Positions 36,853-44,740 of a DNA stretch of 63,035 nucleotides are shown here, one piece after another (position 1 is the stretch's first letter; each line of letters begins with the position of its first letter). The notes beneath the pieces were generated by a model that had not been told where the DNA came from, searched no databases, and was given only the letters and a program-made list of their open reading frames with translations. The position numbers were made by a program, and so were the translations under genes. This stretch comes from Thomasclavelia sp. (lineage in GTDB: Bacteria; Bacillota_I; Bacilli_A; Erysipelotrichales; Coprobacillaceae), in the NCBI GenBank assembly GCA_020025035.1, contig JAHHSU010000001.1:1-63035 (forward strand). Reading direction: 5' to 3'.

Positions 36853-39009
36853 ATGGATTTTACAAAATTTTTAAATAAAGCACAAATACAGGCAGCATTG
36901 AATGTAACATCTCACACTCGTATTATTGCTGGAGCAGGAAGTGGAAAAACAAGAGTACTTACATATCGTATGGCATATTTAATAGATGAATTAGGAATTG
37001 ATCCTAGAAAAATTTTAGCAATTACCTTCACTAATAAAGCGGCTAATGAAATGAAGGAAAGAGTTGAAAATTTAATGGATGGTTCTACTTTAGGTATGAC
37101 TATTTGTACAATACATTCATTATGCGTAAGAATTTTAAGAGAACACATTTATTTATTAGATTATCCAAGATTTTTTTTAATATTGGATGTAGATGATCAA
37201 AAAGCTATTTTAAAAGAAATCTATAAGGATTTAGAAATAGATACGAAAGTGATAAGTCATGTTAGTGCATTAAGATCTATTAGTTTATATAAATATAATT
37301 TAATGGATGTGGATACACTTATTGAGGAATCTAACGGATTTGCAGGAGAAATCATTAGGGCAAAAATATATGAAAAATATTTGGAATATCAAAATATTCA
37401 TAAATGTCTAGATTTTGATGATTTATTAATTAAAACAGTTGAATTATTTGAAAAATTTCCTTATGTTTTAGAACAATGGCAATCAAGGTTTCAATATATT
37501 CATGTAGATGAGTTTCAAGATATTAGTCAAATTGAATACCATCTTATCAAATGTCTTGTAGGGTCTTCTAATTTTGTTTGTGTTGTTGGAGATCCAGATC
37601 AAACAATCTATACTTTTAGAGGTGCAAATGTCAATTATATTATTGATTTTGATAAGGATTATCAAAATACAAGTACATTTTATTTAAATGAAAATTATCG
37701 TTCTACAAAAAAAATATTGAATGTTGCAAATCAGCTAATTCAAAATAATACAAATAGATTAAAAAAAGAATTATTTACTCATTTAGTAGATGGTAAAGAC
37801 GTAGTTCATTATTGTGGTGAAACTCAAGAAGAAGAAGCTCATTTTATTGTGGAACAAATCGAATATATTATTGAAACAGTAGAAGGAGTAAATTATCATG
37901 ATTTTGCGATATTATATAGGTCTAGTTATTTATCAAGTAAAATTGAACAGGAATTATTAAGACGTCATATAGATTATAAAATATATGGTGGTATTCGTTT
38001 TACAGATCGAAAAGAAGTTAAAGATATTTTAAGTTATTTACGACTTGTTGCTTTTGGTGATGACCTTGCATTAAAAAGAGTAATTAATGTTCCTACAAGA
38101 AGTATAGGAAAAAAAACAATAGATAAAATAGAGTTATATGCAAAAATGCATCAACGTTTAATTTTTGATGTATTAGAAAATAATTTAGAACAAATAGGTT
38201 TGTCTACAAAAGTAAAAAAACACCTTAAAGATTTTGTTGATTTAATTTGTAGAGTAAGGAATCTATTATATCAAGAGAATTTATCTATTGTAGAGTGTAT
38301 TGATTATATTTTAAATGAATCAGGATATCTTGAAATGTTAACCATCAGTCAAGAAGACGATCGTATAGAAAATATTTATCAAGTAAAGAATATGGCAAGT
38401 GAATTTCAAAAAAAATATGATGGAGATAGCCCACTAGAAGAATTTTTACAAGAATTACCATTAAGTAATGTAGAGGACAATACAGGAAGTGGTGAATATA
38501 TTTCGTTAATGACCATACATATGTCAAAAGGACTAGAATTTAAATATGTATTTGTTATTGGCTTATCAGATGACGCATTTCCTAATTTTAAAAGTGTAGT
38601 AGAATATGGAGATTCTGGTTTAGAAGAAGAAAGACGTTTAGCATATGTTGCATTTACAAGAGCTAGGGAGCAACTGTATTTAACAGAAAGTCAGGGATAT
38701 AGTCATGTTACAAAAAGTCCAAGGTTAACCTCTAGATTTATAGATGAAATAGGTAAATCAGGGGTGATTCATAAAGGAAAAACTCAAAGGTTCAAAACAA
38801 AGGACTATATTGATGTTAAAGAAACGGCAAAAACAAGAATAGGCAATAATCATATTGATCAGTTTTTAGTTGGCGAACATATCGAACACGCATTATTTGG
38901 AAAAGGTGTAATTATAAAGGTTGAAGACGATACAATAGATGTTGCATTTGCATTGCCGCATGGAATAAAGACTATAATGAAGGTACACCAAGCTATTTCA
39001 AAATGTTAG
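36853..39009 (+). CDS. pcrA: UvrD/PcrA-type DNA helicase
   Basis: 718-aa superfamily-1 3'-5' helicase for repair and replication-fork maintenance. Walker A AGAGSGKT (about 28-35), motif II DEFQD, motif III GDPDQTIYTFRGA, motif V HMSKGLEFKYVFVIG, motif VI AYVAFTRAREQLYL. The C-terminal ~45 residues (GEHIEHALFGKGVI...) match the PcrA Tudor-like RNA-polymerase-binding domain. Start between two adjacent ATGs (36850/36853); GGTGA spacing favours 36853. No pcrB/ligA neighbours. Confidence 0.93.
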   Translation: MDFTKFLNKAQIQAALNVTSHTRIIAGAGSGKTRVLTYRMAYLIDELGIDPRKILAITFTNKAANEMKERVENLMDGSTLGMTICTIHSLCVRILREHIYLLDYPRFFLILDVDDQKAILKEIYKDLEIDTKVISHVSALRSISLYKYNLMDVDTLIEESNGFAGEIIRAKIYEKYLEYQNIHKCLDFDDLLIKTVELFEKFPYVLEQWQSRFQYIHVDEFQDISQIEYHLIKCLVGSSNFVCVVGDPDQTIYTFRGANVNYIIDFDKDYQNTSTFYLNENYRSTKKILNVANQLIQNNTNRLKKELFTHLVDGKDVVHYCGETQEEEAHFIVEQIEYIIETVEGVNYHDFAILYRSSYLSSKIEQELLRRHIDYKIYGGIRFTDRKEVKDILSYLRLVAFGDDLALKRVINVPTRSIGKKTIDKIELYAKMHQRLIFDVLENNLEQIGLSTKVKKHLKDFVDLICRVRNLLYQENLSIVECIDYILNESGYLEMLTISQEDDRIENIYQVKNMASEFQKKYDGDSPLEEFLQELPLSNVEDNTGSGEYISLMTIHMSKGLEFKYVFVIGLSDDAFPNFKSVVEYGDSGLEEERRLAYVAFTRAREQLYLTESQGYSHVTKSPRLTSRFIDEIGKSGVIHKGKTQRFKTKDYIDVKETAKTRIGNNHIDQFLVGEHIEHALFGKGVIIKVEDDTIDVAFALPHGIKTIMKVHQAISKC

Positions 39010-39353
39010 TTATCTATTTATTTTCTAAAAAAGCTTGTAGCGTGATGAAAATAAATAATTTTTATTTAATGATTGATATAAAAAATATAGAATTATTCTA
39101 TTTGATAAAATGTCAGCAAAAATAAGTATATTTATAAAAATTGTCTCACATCACTTTTTGCTATGACGGTATGGAATCCTGTTTTAAAAGTATATGGCAA
39201 ATGTCTTTGTTTATGTGTTACAATGGTATCCATAGAAAGACGTCTTTTCGTATTTGATTTTTGGAAGTACCTAAAATTGTAAAAATAGGTATACAAATGT
39301 ATAAATTGTGTTATAATAACAAGGTAGAATTTATTCAAGGAGGAAATATTGAA
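39010..39353. other. pcrA-hup intergenic region
   Basis: 344 bases. A weak 7-bp hairpin AAATAAA/TTTATTT (39049-39067) may end pcrA. A 12-bp perfect palindrome AAAGACGTCTTT lies at 39236-39247 and an inverted repeat TACCTA/TAGGTA at 39268-39273/39286-39291, just upstream of the hup promoter. No convincing gene on either strand. Confidence 0.5.
39309..39317 (+). promoter_or_regulatory. hup extended -10 promoter
   Basis: TGTTATAAT (extended TG plus consensus -10, 39309-39317) about 35 nt before the hup start. The -35 region has no good match, as is common for extended -10 promoters. Confidence 0.55.
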
Positions 39354-39644
39354 ATGAGCGAAACAATGAATAAAAAAGTGTTAGCAGCAAATATTGCTGA
39401 TGAATTTGGATTAACAAAAAAAGATTCAGAAGGTATTGTGAATAAATTATTTGATGACATTAAAGATTCACTAGCAAAAGGAAATGCTGTAGATATTTAT
39501 GGATTTGGAAAATTTGATATTGCTACTAGAGCTGCAAGAGAAGGTATTAATCCTTTAACAAAAGAACGTATGACATTTAGTGAAAGTAAATCGGCTAAAT
39601 TTAAATCATCTAAAGCTCTAAAAGATGCAGTTAATCATAGATAA
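39354..39644 (+). CDS. hup: DNA-binding protein HU
   Basis: 96-aa nucleoid protein of the HU/IHF family, bends DNA as a dimer. MNKKVLAANIADEF helices, the GFGKFDIATRAAREGINPLTKE arm with the intercalating Pro, and a Lys-rich end. Start at 39354 after AAGGAGG; sequence upstream in frame has no site. Own promoter and terminator. Confidence 0.95.
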   Translation: MSETMNKKVLAANIADEFGLTKKDSEGIVNKLFDDIKDSLAKGNAVDIYGFGKFDIATRAAREGINPLTKERMTFSESKSAKFKSSKALKDAVNHR

Positions 39645-39658
39645 AAGAATGTAATAAT

Positions 39659-39704
39659 AAAAGTGTATAATTCATTCATTTAAATGAATAGATTAACACT
39701 TTTT
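39659..39704 (+). terminator. hup terminator
   Basis: Outer stem AAAAGTGT/ACACTTTT (39659-39666 / 39696-39703) around an inner perfect palindrome ATTCATTT/AAATGAAT (39674-39681 / 39682-39689), ending in T. Confidence 0.7.
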
Positions 39705-39938
39705 GTTTTGTTTCTATGAACAAATGATTATTGATAAATAAATGCAATTTAAACATACACAAAATATAAAATTATAGTTATTAGTTAAGCATAAGGATTA
39801 TTTCAATATGAATTGATAATGATTTGTTTAAATTAGGTTATGTTTAGTTGTAGTGATTGGATTTTAACCTACATTTAGTATGATATAATATTATGGTGCT
39901 ACATATAAAAAAATTATAATAAGTGCTAATGTAAAAAA

Positions 39939-39967
39939 TTGACTTTGTACATTGTGTTTGTTATAAT
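39939..39967 (+). promoter_or_regulatory. yceD-rpmF promoter
   Basis: TTGACT (39939-39944), 17-bp spacer, TATAAT (39962-39967) with an extended TG. Start near 39974, about 20 nt before the TTG start of yceD. Confidence 0.75.
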
Positions 39968-39995
39968 TGGTGATGCGCTAGTTGAGGTGATTCTT

Positions 39996-40505
39996 TTGAA
40001 GTGGAATATACAATGGCTTTTAAAACAGAAAAATGGAGAGTTCACATTCTCAGATGAACTTGTTTTTCCTAAAGAAGCATTTTCTAAATTTAGTAATTTG
40101 ATAGATTTAAAGGATGTTTTTGTAGAGGGAAAAGGTAGATATGTTCCTAAAGATCAAAGATTGTATATTGATTTAAAAATTAAAGGAATGATGATTTTAC
40201 CTTGTGCATTAACTTTAGAAGAAGTTGATTATCCATTTGAGATTGAATCCACGGAAGTGTTTAGTTTTGACAAACCATTACCTGATGAGGATGTTCATGA
40301 GGTGAAAAAGAATGTCGCAAATGTAACACCTATTATTTTCCAAAATATTATATCTGAAGTTCCTTTGCGTGTTACTAAACAAGATGCAAAGGTTAAGTCT
40401 AGTGGAGAAGGTTGGAAAATTATTAGTGATGAGGAAGTAACTGATCAAGAGATAATAGACCCTAGATTAGCGAAATTAAAAGAATATTTTGAGGAAAAGA
40501 ATTAG
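39996..40505 (+). CDS. YceD family protein (DUF177)
   Basis: 169 aa, the DUF177/YceD family almost always encoded before rpmF; proposed to act in 23S rRNA/50S maturation. The core is GKGRYVPKDQRLYIDLKIKGMMILPCALTLEEVDYPFE. TTG start at 39996, five nt after GAGGTGA, is the only start compatible with the promoter; an in-frame TTG at 39939 lies in the -35 box. Ends 12 bp before rpmF. Confidence 0.88.
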   Translation: MKWNIQWLLKQKNGEFTFSDELVFPKEAFSKFSNLIDLKDVFVEGKGRYVPKDQRLYIDLKIKGMMILPCALTLEEVDYPFEIESTEVFSFDKPLPDEDVHEVKKNVANVTPIIFQNIISEVPLRVTKQDAKVKSSGEGWKIISDEEVTDQEIIDPRLAKLKEYFEEKN

Positions 40506-40517
40506 GAGGATATTAAG

Positions 40518-40685
40518 ATGGCAGTACCATTTAGAAGAACTTCAAAGGCTGTAAAAAGAAAAAGAAGAACACATGATAAATTAGCAGCTCCTACATTAGT
40601 TACATGTCCTAATTGTGGGGAATACAAATTACCACATCGAGTATGTAAACATTGTGGAAGTTACAAAGTAAAAGAAAATGCATAG
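40518..40685 (+). CDS. rpmF: 50S ribosomal protein L32, zinc form
   Basis: 55 aa: [20 protein letters not shown], then a zinc ribbon with Cys30, Cys33, Cys43 and Cys46 (CPNCG, CKHCG). The strong TTAGGAGG and the yceD-rpmF pairing confirm it. The order rpmF then mraZ is shared with Bacillus at longer range. Confidence 0.97.
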   Translation: MAVPFRRTSKAVKRKRRTHDKLAAPTLVTCPNCGEYKLPHRVCKHCGSYKVKENA

Positions 40686-40687
40686 AA

Positions 40688-40722
40688 ACGGTCATTAATG
40701 ATCGTTTTTTTTTTTTTTTTTT
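40688..40722 (+). terminator. rpmF terminator with an 18-T tail
   Basis: 8-bp stem ACGGTCAT/ATGATCGT (40688-40695 / 40698-40705, one G-T pair) followed by an unbroken run of 18 T (40705-40722), unusually long and prone to length error or slippage. Confidence 0.85.
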
Positions 40723-40843
40723 AATAATAATAAATAAAATGTATAGATTATTTTGTCGAATAATATCTCTATATTTGTAGCGAATTAAGAATGTTATTTA
40801 AGATAAATTTAAGAGCCAATTTTAAAAAATTGCTTTTTATTTC

Positions 40844-40872
40844 TATACAAAGAACTGGTTATAGTGTATAAT
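40844..40872 (+). promoter_or_regulatory. mraZ (dcw cluster) promoter
   Basis: TATACA (40844-40849), 17-bp spacer, TATAAT (40867-40872). The first MraZ box starts immediately after the -10, consistent with autorepression. Confidence 0.65.
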
Positions 40873-40908
40873 AAGTGGTGTAAAGTGGTATAAAGTGGAT
40901 GAAAGTGG
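40873..40908 (+). repeat. four MraZ boxes, 10-bp period
   Basis: AAGTGG occurs at 40873, 40883, 40893 and 40903: four direct copies spaced exactly 10 bp, i.e. on one face of the helix. MraZ octamers bind arrays of short direct repeats of this kind (TGGGN in E. coli, AAAGTG-type in mollicutes). Lies between the -10 and the mraZ ATG. Confidence 0.8.
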
Positions 40909-40917
40909 GTGATAAAG

Positions 40918-41349
40918 ATGTTCATAGGAGAATACAGACATTGTGTGGATACTAAGGGACGTCTTACATTGCCTTCTAAATTTCGTGAATCACTAGGTAC
41001 AACTGTAGTTGTTAATCGTGGATTTGAGGGATGTTTAAATGTATATACCATGGATGAATGGAAAAATGTGTTTGAACGCTTGATGTCCATGCCAACTAAT
41101 AAAAAAGAAGCACGTACTTTTGTGCGTCTATTTACTTCTAAAGCACAAGAAATTGATTTAGATAAGTTAGGTAGAATTAATCTGCCTAAATCGTTGATGG
41201 AAATAGGAAGTATTCAAAAGGACTGTGTTGTAGTAGGAGTTGGCAATCATATTGAAATATGGGATCAACAGTTATGGGATAACTATTACAATAATGAACA
41301 ACAACAGTTTGAAAATATTTCAGAATTATTAGATGATTTTGGTATATAG
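40918..41349 (+). CDS. mraZ: transcriptional regulator MraZ
   Basis: 143 aa, two AbrB-like halves each with a DxxGR motif: [17 protein letters not shown] (about 7-23) and [15 protein letters not shown]. Ring-forming DNA-binding repressor of the dcw cluster. ATG at 40918 after GGGTGA; the boxes at 40873-40908 lie directly upstream. First gene of the division operon. Confidence 0.96.
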   Translation: MFIGEYRHCVDTKGRLTLPSKFRESLGTTVVVNRGFEGCLNVYTMDEWKNVFERLMSMPTNKKEARTFVRLFTSKAQEIDLDKLGRINLPKSLMEIGSIQKDCVVVGVGNHIEIWDQQLWDNYYNNEQQQFENISELLDDFGI

Positions 41350-41359
41350 GAGAATGTTT

Positions 41360-42304
41360 ATGTTTAATCATGTAACCGTTATGTTAAATGAAGCAGTAGA
41401 TGGGTTAAATATTAAAGATGATGGTATATATGTAGATTGTACTTTAGGTGGTGCAGGACACAGTAAGGAAATTTTAAAAAAATTAAAAACAGGTCATTTG
41501 TATGCTTTTGATCAAGATGAAACTGCTATTGTAGAGGCTAAGAAAAGATTGTCTAAGATATCTAATAATTACACGATTATCCATTCGAATTTTGTCTGTT
41601 TAGAGGAAAAACTAAATGAACTTGGTGTAACAAAGGTAGATGGGATTTTATTTGATTTAGGAGTTTCGAGTCCTCAATTCGATAATGGAGAGCGTGGTTT
41701 TAGCTACAATTATGATGCAAGATTAGATATGCGTATGGATAGAAGGACTAAATTAGATGCACATTATATAGTAAATCATTATAGCTTTCATGACTTATCA
41801 AGAATTATTTATCAATATAGTGATGAAAAATTTGCAAAGCAAATTGCTAGAAAAATTGAACAACGTAGGGAACAAAAGCCAATTGATACAACGTTTGAAT
41901 TAGTTGATGTAATAAAAGATGCAATTCCTGCACCTGCAAGAAGAAAAGGTGGCCATCCTGCTAAAAGAACATTTCAAGCATTACGTATTGAAGTAAATGA
42001 TGAGTTAAAAGTATTTGAAAAAGCATTACAACAGTCATTTAGATTATTAAATGTTGGAGGAAGAATATCTGTTATTACGTTTCATTCATTAGAAGATCGT
42101 ATATGTAAAACGATGTTTAAGGAAAAAACAGAATATAAGGATATTCCTGGATTACCTATTTTACCAGCTCATTTAGAACCGTCGTTTAGATTAATAAATA
42201 AAAAAGTAAATTGTGCATCCAATGAAGAATTAGATGCTAACAATAGATCACATTCAGCTAAGTTAAGAATTATAGAAAGGATAAAACCATATGAAAAAGA
42301 GTAA
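41360..42304 (+). CDS. rsmH: 16S rRNA m4C1402 methyltransferase RsmH
   Basis: 314 aa. SAM-dependent N4-methylation of C1402 in the P site. SAM-binding [10 protein letters not shown] (about 23-32), [14 protein letters not shown] and the [20 protein letters not shown] block are conserved. ATG 41360 is 7 nt from AGGAG; the in-frame ATG at 41354 is too close. Overlaps ftsL by 14 bp. Confidence 0.97.
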   Translation: MFNHVTVMLNEAVDGLNIKDDGIYVDCTLGGAGHSKEILKKLKTGHLYAFDQDETAIVEAKKRLSKISNNYTIIHSNFVCLEEKLNELGVTKVDGILFDLGVSSPQFDNGERGFSYNYDARLDMRMDRRTKLDAHYIVNHYSFHDLSRIIYQYSDEKFAKQIARKIEQRREQKPIDTTFELVDVIKDAIPAPARRKGGHPAKRTFQALRIEVNDELKVFEKALQQSFRLLNVGGRISVITFHSLEDRICKTMFKEKTEYKDIPGLPILPAHLEPSFRLINKKVNCASNEELDANNRSHSAKLRIIERIKPYEKE

Positions 42305-42584
42305 ATTTGAAAAAATAGCAAAAACTTGGTTAGTTATTATTTTTTGTGTATTTGTTTTGGGTCAATTAACAATACAAGCAGTTGAATCTTCTAATAACGT
42401 AGAACAACAAAAAATTGAAGGTGAGATTAATACATTAGAAAGTGATATTAATGGACTTAATATAGAAAAACAAAATAAAACAAATTTTTCATATGTTAAT
42501 GACGTAGTATCTGCACAAGGATATACTTATTCTCAAACTGATGCAGTAGCGTATAATTCATCAAATAACAATGAAGAAAATTGA
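42291..42584 (+). CDS. ftsL: cell division protein FtsL
   Basis: 97-aa bitopic protein: short basic cytosolic tail, one membrane helix (about 13-30), then a coiled-coil-like extracellular part ([19 protein letters not shown]). Such proteins are poorly conserved; the call rests on topology and its place between rsmH and the PBP gene, overlapping both by 14 bp. Would pair with DivIB and a DivIC partner not seen here. Confidence 0.8.
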   Translation: MKKSKFEKIAKTWLVIIFCVFVLGQLTIQAVESSNNVEQQKIEGEINTLESDINGLNIEKQNKTNFSYVNDVVSAQGYTYSQTDAVAYNSSNNNEEN

Positions 42585-44697
42585 TAATATTGGCTTTATA
42601 AAATATATATTTATTTTAGTTTTTTTAGCTTTAATTTTTAATGTAGTGTACTTAGCAACAACAGGTATTCATTTTATTAGTGGTCGAAATATTGAAGAGT
42701 TTTCTGCTGGTAGAGAAGTAGGCACAAAGACTTTGTATGCATCAAGGGGAGATATTTATTCGTCTGATAATGAAGTATTAGCAGAAGATATTGTTTCATA
42801 TAAACTGATTGCATATCTTAGTAAAACTAGAGTTGGAGTAGGTAATGTCCCAGCATATGTGACTGATCCTCAAGCTTATGCTACACAACTTTCTCCTATA
42901 TTAAATATGCCTAAGGATGAATTATTAAATATTTTAGAAACACCTGATAAGTATCAGGTAGAGTTTGGAACATATGGTAATAATTTATCTCCAGCAACTA
43001 AAGCAAAAATTCAAGCATTAAATTTACCAGGATTAGAGTTCGTTGAACAAACAAAAAGAAATTATCCATATTCAACTTTTGCATCTTATATTATTGGTTT
43101 TGCTGCAAATGATGAAAATAACATGGATGAAATTGTTGGAAAATTTGGCTTAGAAAGTTCCATGAATGATCAATTGACTGGTCGAGATGGTAAAATTCAA
43201 TTTGTTAAAGATTCAAATGGATATAATTTGCCAAATAGTGTAACAGGAAAGATAGATCCACAAAATGGAAATGATATTCATCTTACGATTAATAGTAGTG
43301 TACAGCGTGATTTAGAAATTCAAATTAAAAAGATGGGTGAATTAGAAGGTGTTGAATCAGTTTGGGCAGCAGCAATGGAAGCTAAAACAGGAAAGATTTT
43401 AGCAATTTCTACAAGCCCTTCTTTTGACCCAAACAAAAAAGATTTACAATCCTATACAGATTTGTTTTTAAATAACCCTTATGAAGTAGGATCAGTTATT
43501 AAACCATTTGTTTATTTAACAGCTTTAGATGCTGGGACATTTCCAAAAAATCAAACGTTTATGTCAGGTAGTTATGACTTTAATGATGGATTTGCACCGG
43601 TAAAAGATTGGAATAAAGTTGGTTGGGGGCCAATCACATATGAAGATGGCCTAATTCGATCTAGTAATACGGGGATGATATATTTAACAGAAAAGTATAT
43701 TCCAAAAGATACACTTAGAGAAAAATATAGACAGTTGAAATTTTTCCAAGATGGTTGGATGTCAGGATTATATTTAGGTGGTGGAAATGATAATATGGAT
43801 GCGTCTAAAAGAGATTATTTGTCAGCTGCATTTGGCCAGTCATCTTCTTGGACAGCATTTCAGATGTTACGTGCATATTCTGTTTTTGCAAATAATGGAT
43901 GCATGGTAGAACCATATGTTGTGGATTATATCGTAGATGGAAAAACAAAAAATATTGTTGAGAAAAATACTACACAAAAAAGTGAACAAATTTTTTCTAA
44001 AGAAGCAATTGATTATGTAAAAGAATTGTTGTTAAGAGTCGTAGAAGATCCAAATGGTACAGGAAAAAATTATAAGATGAATGATATACGTCTATTTGGA
44101 AAGACTGGAACAGGTGAATTTACTGAAAATGGAAAATTGGTATCAGGACGTTATAATTTTGCATTTGCAGGATTAGCTCCTTATGACAATCCAGAAGTAG
44201 TTGTTTTTGCGGGAGTAAAAGGTGCAGATGGAATTACAAGTAAAGATGGTGTATTTGTTAATCTTGTACAAACATTAGTTCGTAGTAGTCTAACAAATCT
44301 AGGAAAAATGAATACTTCAAACCATCAAGAATCAAGTATTAAGGAATATACGTTAGATAACTTTAAAAATCAAAGTATAAATTTTGCAAGTTCAATTCTT
44401 ACACATAATGAAATGAAGTCAATTATTATTGGAAATGGAGGAAGTGTTATTAAACAGTTTCCTGAGGCAGGTACTTCGTTGCTTGTAAATAATAAGGTAT
44501 TCTTGCTAACTGATGGTAATACAATTACAATGCCAAATATGATTGGTTGGTCTACAAAAGAAGCGTTAACTTTTTCTTCACTGACTAACATTCCAATTCA
44601 ATTAAATGGTTCTGGTAAAGTGGAAAGTCAGAGTGTCCCTGAAGGAACAGTGATTAATTTAGAAACAACAATATCTTTACAATGTGGGGAAACATAG
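42571..44697 (+). CDS. class B penicillin-binding protein (PBP2B/FtsI type)
   Basis: 708-aa septal transpeptidase. N-terminal anchor (~11-35), dimerisation/pedestal domain, then the active site SVIK (Ser308-Lys311), SSN (364-366) and KTG (511-513). Two PASTA-like domains at the C-terminus (~590-708). It cross-links septal peptidoglycan with FtsW. Overlaps ftsL by 14 bp; a hairpin across its stop codon may limit read-through into the second PBP gene. Confidence 0.94.
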   Translation: MKKIDNIGFIKYIFILVFLALIFNVVYLATTGIHFISGRNIEEFSAGREVGTKTLYASRGDIYSSDNEVLAEDIVSYKLIAYLSKTRVGVGNVPAYVTDPQAYATQLSPILNMPKDELLNILETPDKYQVEFGTYGNNLSPATKAKIQALNLPGLEFVEQTKRNYPYSTFASYIIGFAANDENNMDEIVGKFGLESSMNDQLTGRDGKIQFVKDSNGYNLPNSVTGKIDPQNGNDIHLTINSSVQRDLEIQIKKMGELEGVESVWAAAMEAKTGKILAISTSPSFDPNKKDLQSYTDLFLNNPYEVGSVIKPFVYLTALDAGTFPKNQTFMSGSYDFNDGFAPVKDWNKVGWGPITYEDGLIRSSNTGMIYLTEKYIPKDTLREKYRQLKFFQDGWMSGLYLGGGNDNMDASKRDYLSAAFGQSSSWTAFQMLRAYSVFANNGCMVEPYVVDYIVDGKTKNIVEKNTTQKSEQIFSKEAIDYVKELLLRVVEDPNGTGKNYKMNDIRLFGKTGTGEFTENGKLVSGRYNFAFAGLAPYDNPEVVVFAGVKGADGITSKDGVFVNLVQTLVRSSLTNLGKMNTSNHQESSIKEYTLDNFKNQSINFASSILTHNEMKSIIIGNGGSVIKQFPEAGTSLLVNNKVFLLTDGNTITMPNMIGWSTKEALTFSSLTNIPIQLNGSGKVESQSVPEGTVINLETTISLQCGET

Positions 44698-44718
44698 GTC
44701 TTTTTGATCTATGTTTTT
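44691..44718 (+). terminator. terminator across the first PBP stop codon
   Basis: 10-bp stem (44691-44700 / 44706-44715, one G-T pair), TTTTT loop and T tail to 44718. The TAG stop (44695-44697) lies in the left arm. Since the downstream PBP has no strong promoter, it may attenuate rather than end the operon. Confidence 0.65.
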
Positions 44719-44740
44719 CATATAGTAAAGTGGTGATATA

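Larger units (their letters stand above)
39645..39995. other. hup-yceD intergenic region
   Basis: 351 bases: the hup terminator (39659-39704), AT-rich sequence, an inverted repeat TAGGTTA/TAACCTA (39834-39840/39865-39871), an isolated extended -10 TGATATAAT (39881-39889), and the yceD promoter (39939-39967). No gene seen. Confidence 0.55.

Noticed and set aside
39132-39338. Minus-strand ORF of 68 codons upstream of hup
   Set aside because: No ribosome site at any in-frame start, overlaps the hup promoter, and the encoded peptide resembles no family I recognise.
39896-39928. Two GTGCTA copies upstream of yceD as an HrcA site
   Set aside because: They are direct, not inverted, and lack CIRCE spacing.
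39939-39995. Longer yceD reading frame
   Set aside because: This stretch holds the promoter hexamers; translation cannot begin upstream of the transcription start.
40817-40832. CAATTTT-AA-AAAATTG palindrome before mraZ as a terminator
   Set aside because: Only A/T-rich pairs and a short mixed T tract follow; no gene upstream needs it beyond the strong rpmF terminator.
44727-44733. Single AAAGTGG before the second PBP as an MraZ operator
   Set aside because: Only one copy; it forms part of the ribosome site, and MraZ needs repeated boxes.
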